Made by a program: the position numbers and the translations under genes. This document shows positions 10,920 to 22,090 of a DNA stretch of 64,000 nucleotides, in pieces (the first letter of the stretch is position 1; every line of letters begins with the position of its first letter). The notes under the pieces were generated by a model. It was not told the origin of the DNA. It saw only the letters and a list, made by a program, of their open reading frames with translations, and searched no databases. Origin of the DNA: Phoronis australis (taxonomy: Eukaryota > Phoronida > Phoronidae); NCBI GenBank assembly GCA_002633005.1, contig NMRA01000132.1, forward strand, positions 389,162 to 453,161, written 5' to 3'.

Positions 10920-13900
10920 ATAGTAGTGAGCGATTGTGGCGTTTGTCTTTGGATAACACAATGTTTTCATTAATTCTTAGAAAAACAGTCTTGAATTGGA
11001 TTTCGCGTAACTCGTCGACACTTAAATTCTATTTAATTCAACATAATGCTATATCATTCACGTTTGATCACATCGTTATTATCTACACGTACAAGATATA
11101 ATAAGCCAATAATAAGTCTGACTGGCACCAGCACGCGACCCTGCTCATGCATATTTAGGCCTGTGTCTATTCAGACGATATAAGGACACGAAAGTTCACT
11201 AACAAAAACGAGTCGTTAGTAGAGAAATAATGGAGATAAATTAATGACGTGTGTGACAACGTTGCTCAACGGTCGCCGTGTTCGCGCTGCCTTTGGTGTG
11301 ATCGATCATACCGCGACCGTTGGCCGCTGCAGGCATTGCAGTAGTTTCAAACCATTAATTACATGTACATCAAAAAAACGGAAATCGTCGAGAAATTTCA
11401 TATTAATGCGACGTTTCGTCAGGACATCATCAGGAATGACTCGGCGTTTGTTATAAGGTCACGACCTCCGACCCCGGGCCTCTGACATAGCCTGAGAAAG
11501 TAGTTCCAAAGCCTGGGGGGGGGGTCGAGAGAGGCCGATCGATTCATTGCAAAGTTTATGTTCAGTATGTGGTATAAATAGATTATTGCATTTCTCATTC
11601 GTTATCCCCCTTGTCTAGAGTTCCGGTGGATTTTGGAAAACTATCGCCCGAGAGGCTAACTCTCAAACATCCACGAGGGCTCTAGATTACGGGAGAGACT
11701 TCGCCATGTAATAATCTACATTTATTCTGTGTTTTGTACAATCATACTTTGCACTTGATGAACCCAGCATTAAGGATATAAGTTGGCAACCTTGCCTTGC
11801 AAATAATGAATATTCAAAATACTATGTTGAATACCCTGGCTTCACAATCCACTTGTTACACAGGTACTGCAATACACATTTCTGATGGACTGTAATCATT
11901 TTGTCTTTCATATCATTCAGTATTATCATCTTGCATCTAAGTTCAGTCGTAGTCGATAGATGTTTTGTGATGAAGACACAATTTTGTACACTTGCTGAAT
12001 AGCAGAATATTTACTTATGACTCGGTATCTATTAACCAAATTATTTATAAATATCAAAATTTTGCAGTAAATTTACAAATGGAACGCACAGCCTATAATA
12101 AGTTCAATTTCGACTTGCACCAAACTGATCAGCCTTTGAGTCAACGGCATTTTTCTGCAGGTTGCGTCAATGATTCATAGTGGATTCAGATTTGACCTAG
12201 TCAGATTGTATGTTCTTGTTCGTTTGTATACCATCAGTCAAGTGTGGCCCGTTACTCAATAGTAGAAGACAGTGCCGCATAGAGCACACTCTTAGGGGTT
12301 GATGACCGATAACTGATTAGTTTCAGTCACCAGGTGGCGAGACCGTCTCGCCCAGGAGCAAGCTCACATAGAACTACCAAACAACATTTTTTGGAAAGCG
12401 ACATTTCGAGAGTCCACTCAAAATAATTTCGACAGGGTATTTACGATAGAGGGAAGCAGGATAAATAAGGCCCAGTTATGAAAAACAGTAATGGTCGCTT
12501 GGCTTTGTTTTTATGTCCGATATTACGGAATATTGTTTTTTCGTCCGAAAATATCACATGTGAAGAAAATCTGACTTGACGTAAATAAGACCCAGTGCAA
12601 ACGGAGAGCTACGCTCCTCAAATGCAGATGATCGAGCTCAGCTCGTAGCTCACTTTAGTCTGCTGCAGAATGAACCGCAGACTGAGGACTTTGCCTCGCG
12701 GGTGAGGCGAATGTCTCGCTTGTGGGATTCTTCTACCTGACGAGCGTAAACTCTCAGAGTCGCGTGCGAAGTGAGCTAACTGCGTGTACTACATTGACGC
12801 TGTTTATAACGAATGCAGTTTACAGGTTGGGGGAATTTTGCCTTGTTGTGTGTGTTTAACAATGGCGTGAAGCAGGGCACACAACTCAGCTCTATAGCTA
12901 CCTGTACATGTATGCACTGGCCTTTAGATACGTTGTTGACTGATCAAGTAACTGAGACAGTTCCGACCTTTCATTCAAGCTGTTAGTCCGACAAATCAAG
13001 TGCGCGGGAAACGATTAACCTAAACTCGTCTATCCTGTCCCACAAACATTCGTTTCTAACGAAGACAAAAAGATTTTTTTTCGGTGCAGATAAACCGAAC
13101 ATGGAAGAATCCTTGCTGTATGTGAACGAACTGTAGCCCGGATGTCAAGATCAGTTGACTATACGCCTGGTTTGCGGCGTCAGAATAACCAAGCGCATCA
13201 TCATGAAATGGAATTTAACTTCTTAACATGTCGCAAATATTTTCTTTTCTTTACAAGTATCTGATGTGAATTAGGCCAACAATCAAACGTGTTTCGATCT
13301 ATCTGAAATTGTAGAGCTAAACTATGACAAAAATAGTGAGATTGAAACAGAAATAATGACCTGGTATAGAACATCATTAACTCCTTTGACAGAACTACAG
13401 TGTAATTAAGTTTCTCTTGTTTCATAACCTGGCTCATTTGCTCCTTGTTTTGCCATAGTCATACGGTAAACATCTTGCGCTAATTGATAGTGTAAAAAGA
13501 AATGAGGCGATACAAAACTTAACACGATGAGAAGGCTGTAAAGTGATTCATATCGGATATTTCATCAAATCTCTCACTAAACTTTCCTGTTTCCACAGAC
13601 CTTTGTCAACCAATCATGTGGTCCATATATTTACATATTTTTATGGTGTTTTTACGATATGTGTTCACAGAAAATTTAGTTTGGTCTGGGGCCTTCGGTT
13701 ACTATGTCCAAATTCGGGACATTGAGAAGGATGCCGATTTTCAACATCGGCCAATCTGGTATAGTAGCAATACAACTGTTAATACGGTAACTGGCTTTTA
13801 TACGCACTGGTATATGAAAGGGTTACTTTTATTTATGGTTTGCCCGATTCAAAGCGGTTTTTATGTCTTGCCCATCATTTTGTAATATGTATGATTTCTC

Positions 13901-14100
13901 TCCAGTATTTACGATTTTTATGGACTTATGCGCACAATTTTCATTTTGACGAAGATCCCGACTAGCCAAGGGTTGTGTGGTAAATTGCAATATAGGTTTC
14001 ATCTTCTTTTTCAAGCCTCATTCTTAAGAAAACACATATTATGTCAAGCGGAACACTTCTGGCATATTTAACATGATACACTCTGCGAAAATACTGTTTA
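10920..14100. other. No gene recognised apart from the motif at 11408
   Basis: Includes a G-run near 11515 and a cluster of small palindromes around 12600-12720 (GAGCTACG / CGTAGCTC, GCCTCGC / GCGGGTGAGGC). No exon or known element can be supported. Confidence 0.5.
11408..11433 (-). other. GAAACGTCG motif with hammerhead-like core
   Basis: The minus strand reads CTGATGA, then a short GTC/GAC stem, then GAAACGTCGC. This is the order of conserved blocks in hammerhead ribozymes (CUGANGA, stem II, GAAA), although one extra base follows CUGAUGA. Similar but more degenerate motifs occur at 34319-34353, 46543-46575 and as an inverted pair at 57275-57653. Penelope-like elements are known to carry hammerhead motifs; whether this is such a relic is inference. 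Confidence 0.35.
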
Positions 14101-14155
14101 GGTGAGACAGATTTGAACTCGCGAGCTCAGCGGCCACAGTTCAACGCTTTACTTC
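14101..14155 (-). repeat. Possible tRNA-derived SINE fragment (B-box end)
   Basis: On the minus strand the sequence runs GTGGCCGCTGAGCTCGC, then GAGTTCAAATCTG and TCTCACC. This has the form of the 3' half of a tRNA with a pol III B box (GAGTTCAAATC, consensus GGTTCGANTCC). No A box is found at the expected distance upstream, so it is a truncated SINE relic or a chance match. Confidence 0.35.
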
Positions 14156-14433
14156 CAGAGTTAAAACCCGTTCGATTAGTTGCTGACATTTCAATTTTAA
14201 CTGGTTTAATCACCGGCCTCGAGTTCAGCTCCTTTCATGGCCGGGAAACCAACGGTGAGAAGCTGAGCGTATCCTTTCCCAGTTTCAGCTCTCAGAATTT
14301 GGTTCACATGAAATATGTACAGCAGCTGATTCAACAATTCTTTTTATGCTCCACACCGATTTCTTTAACACTTTTTCGAACGCCCACACGAAGACAGGAG
14401 TAATTGTGTTACCCGTCTGCAAAGCTGCAGCCT

Positions 14434-14462
14434 AAGGATTTGAACCACTGCGCTATGTCGTT
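14434..14462 (-). repeat. Abutting A-box and B-box pol III motifs
   Basis: The minus strand contains TAGCGCAGTGG, a full match to the A-box consensus (TRGCNNAGYNGG), directly overlapping GGTTCAAATCC, a near-perfect B box. In a tRNA these are separated by about 30-60 nt, so this looks like a tRNA-derived SINE with its middle deleted. It lies 300 bp from the B-box fragment at 14101-14155. Confidence 0.35.
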
Positions 14463-17400
14463 CTCCCAGCCGGGCTATATACATTTGGAGTAATGACCAG
14501 AAATGTTACATAAAATTGGATCTGGTCTGAGACCGCCTGAAACTTGCACCTCCCGACCCGTTTCAGCTGGCGTCAGGTGACTTTTTCTTTTTGAACACGT
14601 CGAGCGACTAAAAAATACCGCATTACAGTTTCAATTTTTAAAATAACCGTTACCAGAACAAATCATGGTATTTTCTTTAGTCTAAACTACCACAAATTAA
14701 TCAATCTCAATCAATGAATGCAACGGTATGCATTATTTGCCATAATAACATTCGCGGGGTCTCAAAAGAGTTTTAATTCCCATTACGTTATTATACCTGC
14801 AGTCATTTCCCCCAATATCTGTTCATCTCCGTAATTAATGGGCGCCTTTTTCCGCTGTAACTAGACGCTTCTGTACTCATCATGACTTGACGACCAGAGG
14901 GATTGGCGTGATTAATTTATAAATGAATGTGAGTGCTGAAAAGCTCATTACGAAATTGAAGTGACGCAGTAGGGTGCCGTCACAATGTCTCGAAAGACTT
15001 CAGAGGCAGCTTTCCGCAAACGCATGACACTGGCGATGATACTGCAACGAAAATCCTGGTTCAGGGAGGAAAATAGCACGTATCCCATAATTCAACATGC
15101 CGGCCTCGCCCACCAATCACCTCAGTGGCAGGCATTTTACTAGCGTACACAAGTAAGGCGTTCCCGAGCTCACGGGAGGGGGGAGAGGGAAGGGGAGAGG
15201 GTGTCATTGCATTTATGTATGAAGAGGGCTTACTGTGAATAAAACCTGTTCTATTAAACTTCATCTTTTCAATCCAGCGGTTATGCGTTTTGTGTAACCG
15301 CGAACGGTACAGTGATAATCTGACGTTTTAAAATACCGGCCGCCTATAAGTGAGATAATGCATTTTCTGGAGACCTTTTTAAGTGTTACGTAATATGAGA
15401 CAGTTCTTCGTGTATAATGCCAAGTCTTAGCATTTCTTGTTTTTTTCACATCTAGTAATGGTTTATGGAATTACATACTGTGGTTTTACGGAAAAACCTT
15501 CAGTCGTGCGAAATCTTTTCTCAGTCATATCGCCGCACGAATTATATTTCAACCATCATTTCAGGTGCTTTCCTACCCAAAATTTCATTATCTGTGCCCG
15601 TGACGATTTCTCGGACATCCTGAAATATAACTGACAGCTACCTCAGGCCAAAAATTGGCCTTGAACGGTTTTTTGGAAACTGGAAACGATATTGGACGAC
15701 TTTTGGGCAACTGCCTGGTCTGATAAATGAACAAAATGAAGTAAACCGTAAAATTTCGATAGATTTCAGAAATCATTCTAATCTTTTACATGGGATACAC
15801 AGTAGTTGTTACCAGGATATCCCAGATTTCCCAGCTCGGGTCTGACCGCGAACATACTGTAATTGTTCTCTCTTAGACGCTACACCTTACGGGAGCATAT
15901 TCCCTGGTCCCGCCCAAACGTTTTGCCTCGCACGGACATACACGGATTTCTTCACTCACACACGGAGTAACCTTGCCCCGCACATCATACCCTGCGAGGC
16001 GAAAAGTGAGGCGGAACCGTGGATTATGCGTCCGTGAGAAAATTTTTTTGAATGCTGTCAGGGTAATCTGGATACCCTGTACTTTGGAATCACATGCAGC
16101 GTGTAGCCTATAAGGTTTCACAAGATTTTTCTTCAATGTCCCGCATAAAGTCCCGTGCGCCTAAGCTCCGCAATTAGGCGCACTCAATTAGACACATGCG
16201 TTCAATTGCGCCGGTTTCACTGTAGAACAACTCTTTTTGACAAATGGCGTCTTGGTCGTGTGCATTTCCAGGGTGCAAAATAAAGTATCGATAATGCTAT
16301 CCTCATATCCATGTACTTCTCGAATTTCCAACTGATGTCATTGTTGAGCTTAAATTTGCGTATTTTTATATCGTAGCACGTGAGACTTTCCATCACCGTA
16401 GCTAAAATATACTGACACAAATTATGTTGCTGTGACAATTTTAGCCATTGGGACAATTTGGGTCTGCAGCGCTGATCCAAACTGCCATAATTTTGAAGTT
16501 GTGACAATTTGGGACGTTGTGACATTTTGGGCCTTCATAGCACGCCCCGTGTCTTTGGCGCACAAAAAATTTCAATGACCCACAGCCATTGTTCAATTCG
16601 GGCCAACGAGTGCACTGAATTGGTGTCAAAGCGACGCCCGATATCGTCTTTAATAGTACACATTTTATTCACATTTCAATACAACTACAATGCAGAGCAG
16701 CAGCTAGCGATATGTTGCCTAGCATATTTTTGAAAACACAAATCTGGACTATGGATTTGGGTTTGCTTTTAAAGTGAAATGCAGTTACATTAGCCGTTTA
16801 GACCGATCACTAATCGCTTCCTAACGTACTAAGTTCATGTATGTGAGACGAAATCATATAATACACGTTAAAATGTCACCCCTCAAAAAGAATCGAAAAT
16901 GGACAGAGAATACAAACTTGAACCAAAGGCCCTCCAAATTGGCCATAGATTTGAGACTCTGGGAGGTCAGTTGACCCGCAGTCAGTTTTTTCAAAGATAA
17001 TACCGGTAATGTTCGTTTTATTTTGCTGCTTGGCTGCCGGCGACGTCACGCTACACTTTCGGACTCAATAACAGGCTTTTTAATCCTTCAGGCCTATGGA
17101 CCTTTATACATGGCCATTTGCCAGCCAAGACGCTTACAGACCTACGGATTTGCGAACCTCCGGACTATTGAGCGAAAGCCTACTGACTTCGATCAGCGAC
17201 AACGTTCAAAGTTAATAAAGTAAATCCTTTTTCGTGTTCTTAACGACGGCCTTCACGAATCAAGTTAAATGGTGCGCAAATTAAAATCGACGTTACGACT
17301 TCACATGCACAAATAAAATCGGTGATTATCCGACATAATGCGCACGTGAGGTGCATGCTAGTGCGTGCCAATTAAATGAATTGTACTGCTTGGTGAAAAA

Positions 17401-17880
17401 TAAGCTATGAGTGACAACGTCAAGTACATTCAGACATGACAGTAGTAATTGTTGAACAATACGCAATAAACTGTGAAAAATTTTCAGCTAGACAATTATA
17501 TAAGCAATAAATGGTAAATAGAAAACTTCAGTTTCGTATAGTGGTGATTTATGAACAATGGACAACACAGTGAAGAGTATGTATGCACATACAATGAGGT
17601 AAGGCTTCCGTACCACGTGTATATATTAACTGTTTCACAATTTTCTCCTGGCTTCTGCGTTCACAATAAACCTGATAATATATCACAAAATATTCATGTT
17701 GTTGGTTAGCAGTAGTCTTTCAAAATTTAAATGTTTAACATGACGTTCGATTGAAGAAATAGCGTTGTCTTAGATATGAAAATTTAGAGCAATCAAGCAG
17801 AATGTGTTTTTCAAGTTTCGTCTGCGTTCCATTCATCATAACGACACCCAATATGCCTTCATTTTACATCATTCAAGTAC
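14463..17880. other. No gene recognised; short degenerate repeat at 16426-16532
   Basis: A stretch at 16426-16532 repeats the words TGTGACAATTT and GGGAC(A)ATTTGGG several times, a decayed minisatellite. Around 15890-16055 there are inverted words (CTCGCACGGACATA / TATGCGTCCGTGAG, TTTTGCCTCGCA / TGCGAGGCGAAAA) that may be an old inverted-repeat element. No gene is supported. Confidence 0.45.
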
Positions 17881-17985
17881 ATGCAAGCACCCAGGGGGGG
17901 GGGCTCGTTCCATTTGGCGAAGTGGGCAAAAAGGCCGCCTGCGAGACACAAAAAATCCTAGAAAACGAGACAAAAGTCCACTAAA
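17881..17985 (-). mobile_element. GC-hairpin element A, partial inverted copy
   Basis: ATGCAAGCACCCAGG followed by a G-run, CTCGTTCCATTTGGCGAAGTGGG, and CGAGACAAAAGTCCA. In the same order these blocks open the copy at 39952-40210. In reverse they close the copies at 27623-27889 and 63412-63654. It stops after about 105 bp, shortly before the ABC-unit element at 18028, so it is truncated. Confidence 0.65.
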
Positions 17986-18027
17986 CAAGCGCAAACGCGC
18001 TATTCACAGTGGTGCTTCCGTTTTTTT

Positions 18028-18417
18028 ATGCGCCCACATATTTATATGTGGACGCATTATGCCGTCATCTCTGTCCGTCCGTCCGTCCGTCCGTCCGTCC
18101 GGGCGGCGTCCGGTGTCCGGCGTCCGCTGCTTTGACTAACGTTCGTGAAATTTGGCACATATGTTCCATTAATGAATGGGACGGCATGTGCGAACTTTCG
18201 GACGGATCCGACTACCGGTGTGCCCCCTAGTGGCAATTTTAGTTTTTTACGCTTACCTTTGTATCTTCAAAAGTCCTGAACGGATTTTCATGAAATTTGG
18301 TATGTAGGCACCTATTAGTGAGATGACGCTATCCTGCCGTTTTCAGATGGATTCGACATAGTTTGCGCCACCTAGTGGCCATTTTTAGTGTTTTCGAGTC
18401 TGTTTTTGTGCGTCCAC
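18028..18417 (+). repeat. ABC-unit repeat element, left part (U2), cut at an N
   Basis: Starts with the hairpin ATGCGCCCACATA-TTTA-TATGTGGACGCAT, then five CCGT units and a GTCCGGCGTCC stretch. An A unit (CCCCCTAGTGGCAATTT, tag at about 18230) and a B unit (CACCTAGTGGCCATTTTTAG) follow. It ends abruptly at CGTCCAC directly before a single N at 18418. The following DNA is unrelated, so the N probably marks a collapsed or misjoined repeat. Confidence 0.8.
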
Positions 18418-18758
18418 NAGGCGTCCCAACGCTGATTGATATAAAAAACGATAAAATGTCCAGTATGGAGTTTTGCAACATCAGTTGGTTTTGCAATTTG
18501 TTCACGTCCAAACTTTGAGATGATTATCTTCTCTTTCCATTGTTGAATGTCCGTGTCTTTACAACGTTCCGTCGTCAACTCCATGATTCAGCCAAGCGGC
18601 ACCAAAACCGTATTGAAATAGTACCGTAACTATTTCACATTTTGAGCCCAGCATGTTTTGTTATAAACTGACATTTTATTCTGCACACCAAGTTTTAACA
18701 TATCCAAGAGTAGACACTTGAAGAATTCTTAACCAATATCTTATTTACAAAGGCATAT

Positions 18759-18987
18759 GGGGCCTGTTCCAACAAAACTCAATAAAACTGACTTAGCTAA
18801 GACAAACCTTAAATTGAATAAATGTCAAGATAAAAATTAAATTTGTCTCAAAACCCTTTCAAGAAAGAGATGTTAAGTTTGATTTAATTTTTTTCATTTA
18901 TGTTTTGTCTTAAGGGGCTTGGAAGTTTCAAAGTTTGGAAGTTAAGACAAATCTTAGACTTAGATAAAAAAATTCTTGGAACGGGCC
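18759..18987. mobile_element. Small inverted-repeat element (MITE), 229 bp
   Basis: The left end reads GGGCCTGTTCCAACAAAACTC, then CTTAGCTAAGACAAACCTTAA. The right end, reversed, reads TGGCCCGTTCCAAGAATTTTT, then CTAAGTCTAAGATTTGTCTTAA. These are long imperfect terminal inverted repeats rich in TTAAGACAAA words. There is no coding capacity. MITEs with GGCCCGTTYC ends are widespread in invertebrates; no clear target duplication can be fixed, so the superfamily is open. Confidence 0.7.
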
Positions 18988-19786
18988 ACAAGACTTTAAC
19001 CTTTGACCTTCCTCGTTATCCTTTGGCAACAGCAGCATTTGAAACATTTAAACCAAAGTATTTACAAAATATACTGTGCATAGAATCGACGTTTTCTTTC
19101 GTGGAAACTCCGCACACCTGAGCCGAGTATCTTAGCATACCGTCTGTGGCGTAGTTGTGAACTTCATTATGTATGTAATGTGATAGCGTTCATAGTGACG
19201 TAAAGTACCCGGTTTCTAAAGACAGAGATTTTGTTTTCGACATATTCATTTGCAATTGCCATTACCCACTTTAGTTTATTAACCTTATTTTCATACCACC
19301 TGCAGACACAAACAAATTTAGCACTCATCAATTCTTATTCGAAGTTATTTACAAACAGAGAAAACTCCCTTCGTAGAATTGAAAATGTAATTTATACACC
19401 CCGTTTTTTGTCATCGAGACACACATGTTTACATCGTGTAGATACTTTTGAAAATGTACACGATCAAACGCCTTTTGAAAACCGAAAAACAGACTAAAAC
19501 ACGACCTCTTTTTAATTGAAGTATTTTGAAACAACATATTTCAATATAATACAAACAGAATGTTTATTGTTGAGAAGCCTTTGCGGAAAGCTCTTTGGGT
19601 TTTACAAATTACGCAATTCTCCTGTACCCACATATTCAAGCGATCGTATTTTATACGGGCAAAACTTTCCTTAGCTACCTGAAACGTCGTGCGTGAGAGC
19701 GCAATACCTACTGATTAACAAGTGTTTATTATCAGATTTTAAAGCGGGGATATTTATACCAAGATTCCACTGAGAGGGGCAGTCAG

Positions 19787-20073
19787 CAGGGGCGGATCCA
19801 GAATTTTGAGTTAGGGGGGCCAGGGCATGGGAATAACCAGAATCTCGACAGATGCGCGCGCCCAGCCTAAAATGTGGGGACGCAGAGGCCTCGAATGTTT
19901 GGGGTTGCGGACCTGTTGACTGAAAAAAGGGGTTTGTTCAGCTTGTTCAGGGCCTATGCGTTGTTTATGCATCCCCGGCGAGCCCTTGATTGCGCGTACC
20001 CGTACTCCCAAATGGAATCTGGTAGAATTTTAGGGGGGGCATGCCCCCCTTGGCCCCCCTAAATCCGCCACTG
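19787..20073. mobile_element. hAT-like element with nested insertion, GTCAG target duplication
   Basis: Begins CAGGGGCGGATCCAGAATT and ends CTAAATCCGCCACTG. GTCAG stands directly on both sides. The outer parts match the 157-bp element at 27423-27579. The middle is interrupted, at the place where the intact copy reads TTCGCACCCCCGTACTGCC, by about 145 bp of the GC-hairpin element A. Confidence 0.85.
19853..19996 (+). mobile_element. GC-hairpin element A, partial copy nested in the hAT-like element
   Basis: ATGCGCGCGCCCAGCC and TAAAATGTGGGG match the left end of the copy at 27623. GGACCTGTTGACTGAAAAAA, then GGGGTTTGTTCAG, matches the interior of 39952-40210 in reverse. The right terminus and the GC hairpin are missing or degraded (only GATTGCGCG remains). 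Confidence 0.65.
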
Positions 20074-21461
20074 GTCAGAAGTGTCCAAAATATTATTGTA
20101 CTTGTCTACTAACAGCAAGACAAGTGCGGGTGCTTCACATTTTAAAAAATCTAGCGAGGCATAACTGCATGCTTGTTGCTTTACCAAGCTTTTTCTGATT
20201 CTTGGGGGTTTCCACATATCGAAAAGTTCAGTCACCTAGAAACATGTAGTGATAATTTGTGAACAATAAATCAATAAATAGTAAACGTGGAAGACGAACG
20301 AGAGGAAACGACACGCCGTGACAAGTCAACTTGTAGAGTCTGGTGTTGTGTCCAAACTACAATGGTTCTTCATGTTTGGAACACGCGCGCTTTCACGTTT
20401 GCGTTGTTAAAATTGATGCTAAAACGAGGCATTGTGTCCTAAACAACAGTGCACAACAATCATTTTTGTAGCGCCACCAAAGTATGCAAGTAAGGATTTT
20501 TTAATTTTTAATTTTTGTTTGATAATTTTTAAAATTCACATGTCCGCCACATTGCGTGCCAAATAGGTGAAGCATTACCGTGAACATCGTTTTGAGATGA
20601 AATCGAAAATTTCAAGATTGAATAAACTAAATTAACGGCAGTAATAGCCCAATCCTCTCTGTGGAGAAATTAGTGAACTGCATTCGGTGGGTGGTGTTCC
20701 CGATACGTTTGATTAAGAATGTCTAACTCGGGCTATTAAAGGAACGTAATGGTTTTACGACCGAAAAACGCATTGGTGTTGTTGTTGGATAGAATAGACT
20801 TTTTCGGGTTATTAGCTATAAAACAACAAAATGTGTAGCATTTTGTGATTTTATCACAAATATCCAATCCTTACAGTTGTCTGTCAGCCATTTGCTGATA
20901 TCAAGTCCGGTGAGTTTACCTTTAAATATTATGCTTCAATTGACATTAAACTCGTGCTTTCTGTCAAAACATTTTTGATTTGGGCTGCTTATCGTCGTGG
21001 AAATTAGTCTCAAATTGCTCGTTAATAAAAATACGTGTAATTTCTTGGCTTGGAAAGTACTGGTGGTTTGTTGTTTCAGATCAACTTTGTTAAATATCAG
21101 AATTTCTTCAGATCACGGCATGACCTGAAATTCTATTGAACTTGATAAGAAGAAATAACGAGATGTCACTTCTTCCGCAGCCCGGTGATTACTTCTAAAT
21201 TCAGTAAAGAAAAAAGCAAGGGTAATTACGTAACGTTAAAGCGCCTAAATTAAAACTTGTTTTTTAAATAAAGCGCGGGTTTAATATCGCTTTCAAATGC
21301 TCTGCCATTTATCGAATGGGGTTCAGGTCCTCTAGCAAAGCGTTGGACTGCGGCGGGTTGCGCGTCGGGACTGGTCTAATTTTTTTGAAATCGGCCTCAT
21401 CGCGGAAGTGAGCCTACAGTCTTAACACAATGCTGGCGGAGCTAAGGTCACTCTCTCGTGC
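20074..21461. other. No gene recognised
   Basis: AT-rich, without supported exons or elements. Confidence 0.5.
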
Positions 21462-22090
21462 GGATCCGGTTACCGGTGTGCCCTCAGCGGCAGGTTTTGT
21501 CCAAAGTTCCTTAACGGATTTTCATGACATTTGAATCGTACAGTAGGTATCTATTAGGGAGATGACGCCACTTTTTCAATTTGAGATGGGTTCGACGTAT
21601 GTTGCGCCATCTAGAGGCCATTTTTACTTTTTCTCAGTCTGTTTGTGTATGACACTCTATCGGCCAAACCACTCTAAGGCCGCTGGAAATTGGCAGATAT
21701 GTTCCTACTGGGAACGGGACGGCTGACCTGCGTTGCGAAATACACGCTGACGCGGTGTCCCGGGGCCAGTGGATTTGCGGCCGGGACAGTAACTTTTAAA
21801 AGTTAACTTGACACCTAGGCCAGTAAATTTTCAGACTGACTGGACCGGCGGGCCAGCACATCTATTTGGTGAAGTTCGAACACTACGGATGACGATGATT
21901 TTTGGGCGGCTCTGACTACTGTGGCGCCTCCAAGTGACAGCTTTGCTTTTTTCACATCCGCAACTTTTCCTCCTAAACCCCTGCGAGATCGTTGTAAAAT
22001 TTGGCAAGTGTATAAATGACAACGAATGACAACGCCTTTTGAACGTATCTGACTACTGCTGTGCCCCCTAGTGCCAGATTTATTTATTTA
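21462..22090 (+). repeat. ABC-unit repeat element, internal fragment (U3), interrupted
   Basis: Degenerate A (21486, GTGTGCCCTCAGCGGC), B (21610, GCCATCTAGAGGCC), C (about 21928, GCGCCTCCAAGTGAC) and A (about 22065, GTGCCCCCTAGTGCC) units occur in the standard order. About 150 bp of unrelated GC-richer DNA (roughly 21750-21895) separates B from C. Both terminal repeats are absent. Confidence 0.7.

Noticed and set aside
18009-18230. Open frames with SVRPSVRP-type peptides
   Set aside because: They come from the CCGT microsatellite of the ABC-unit element and recur wherever that repeat occurs.
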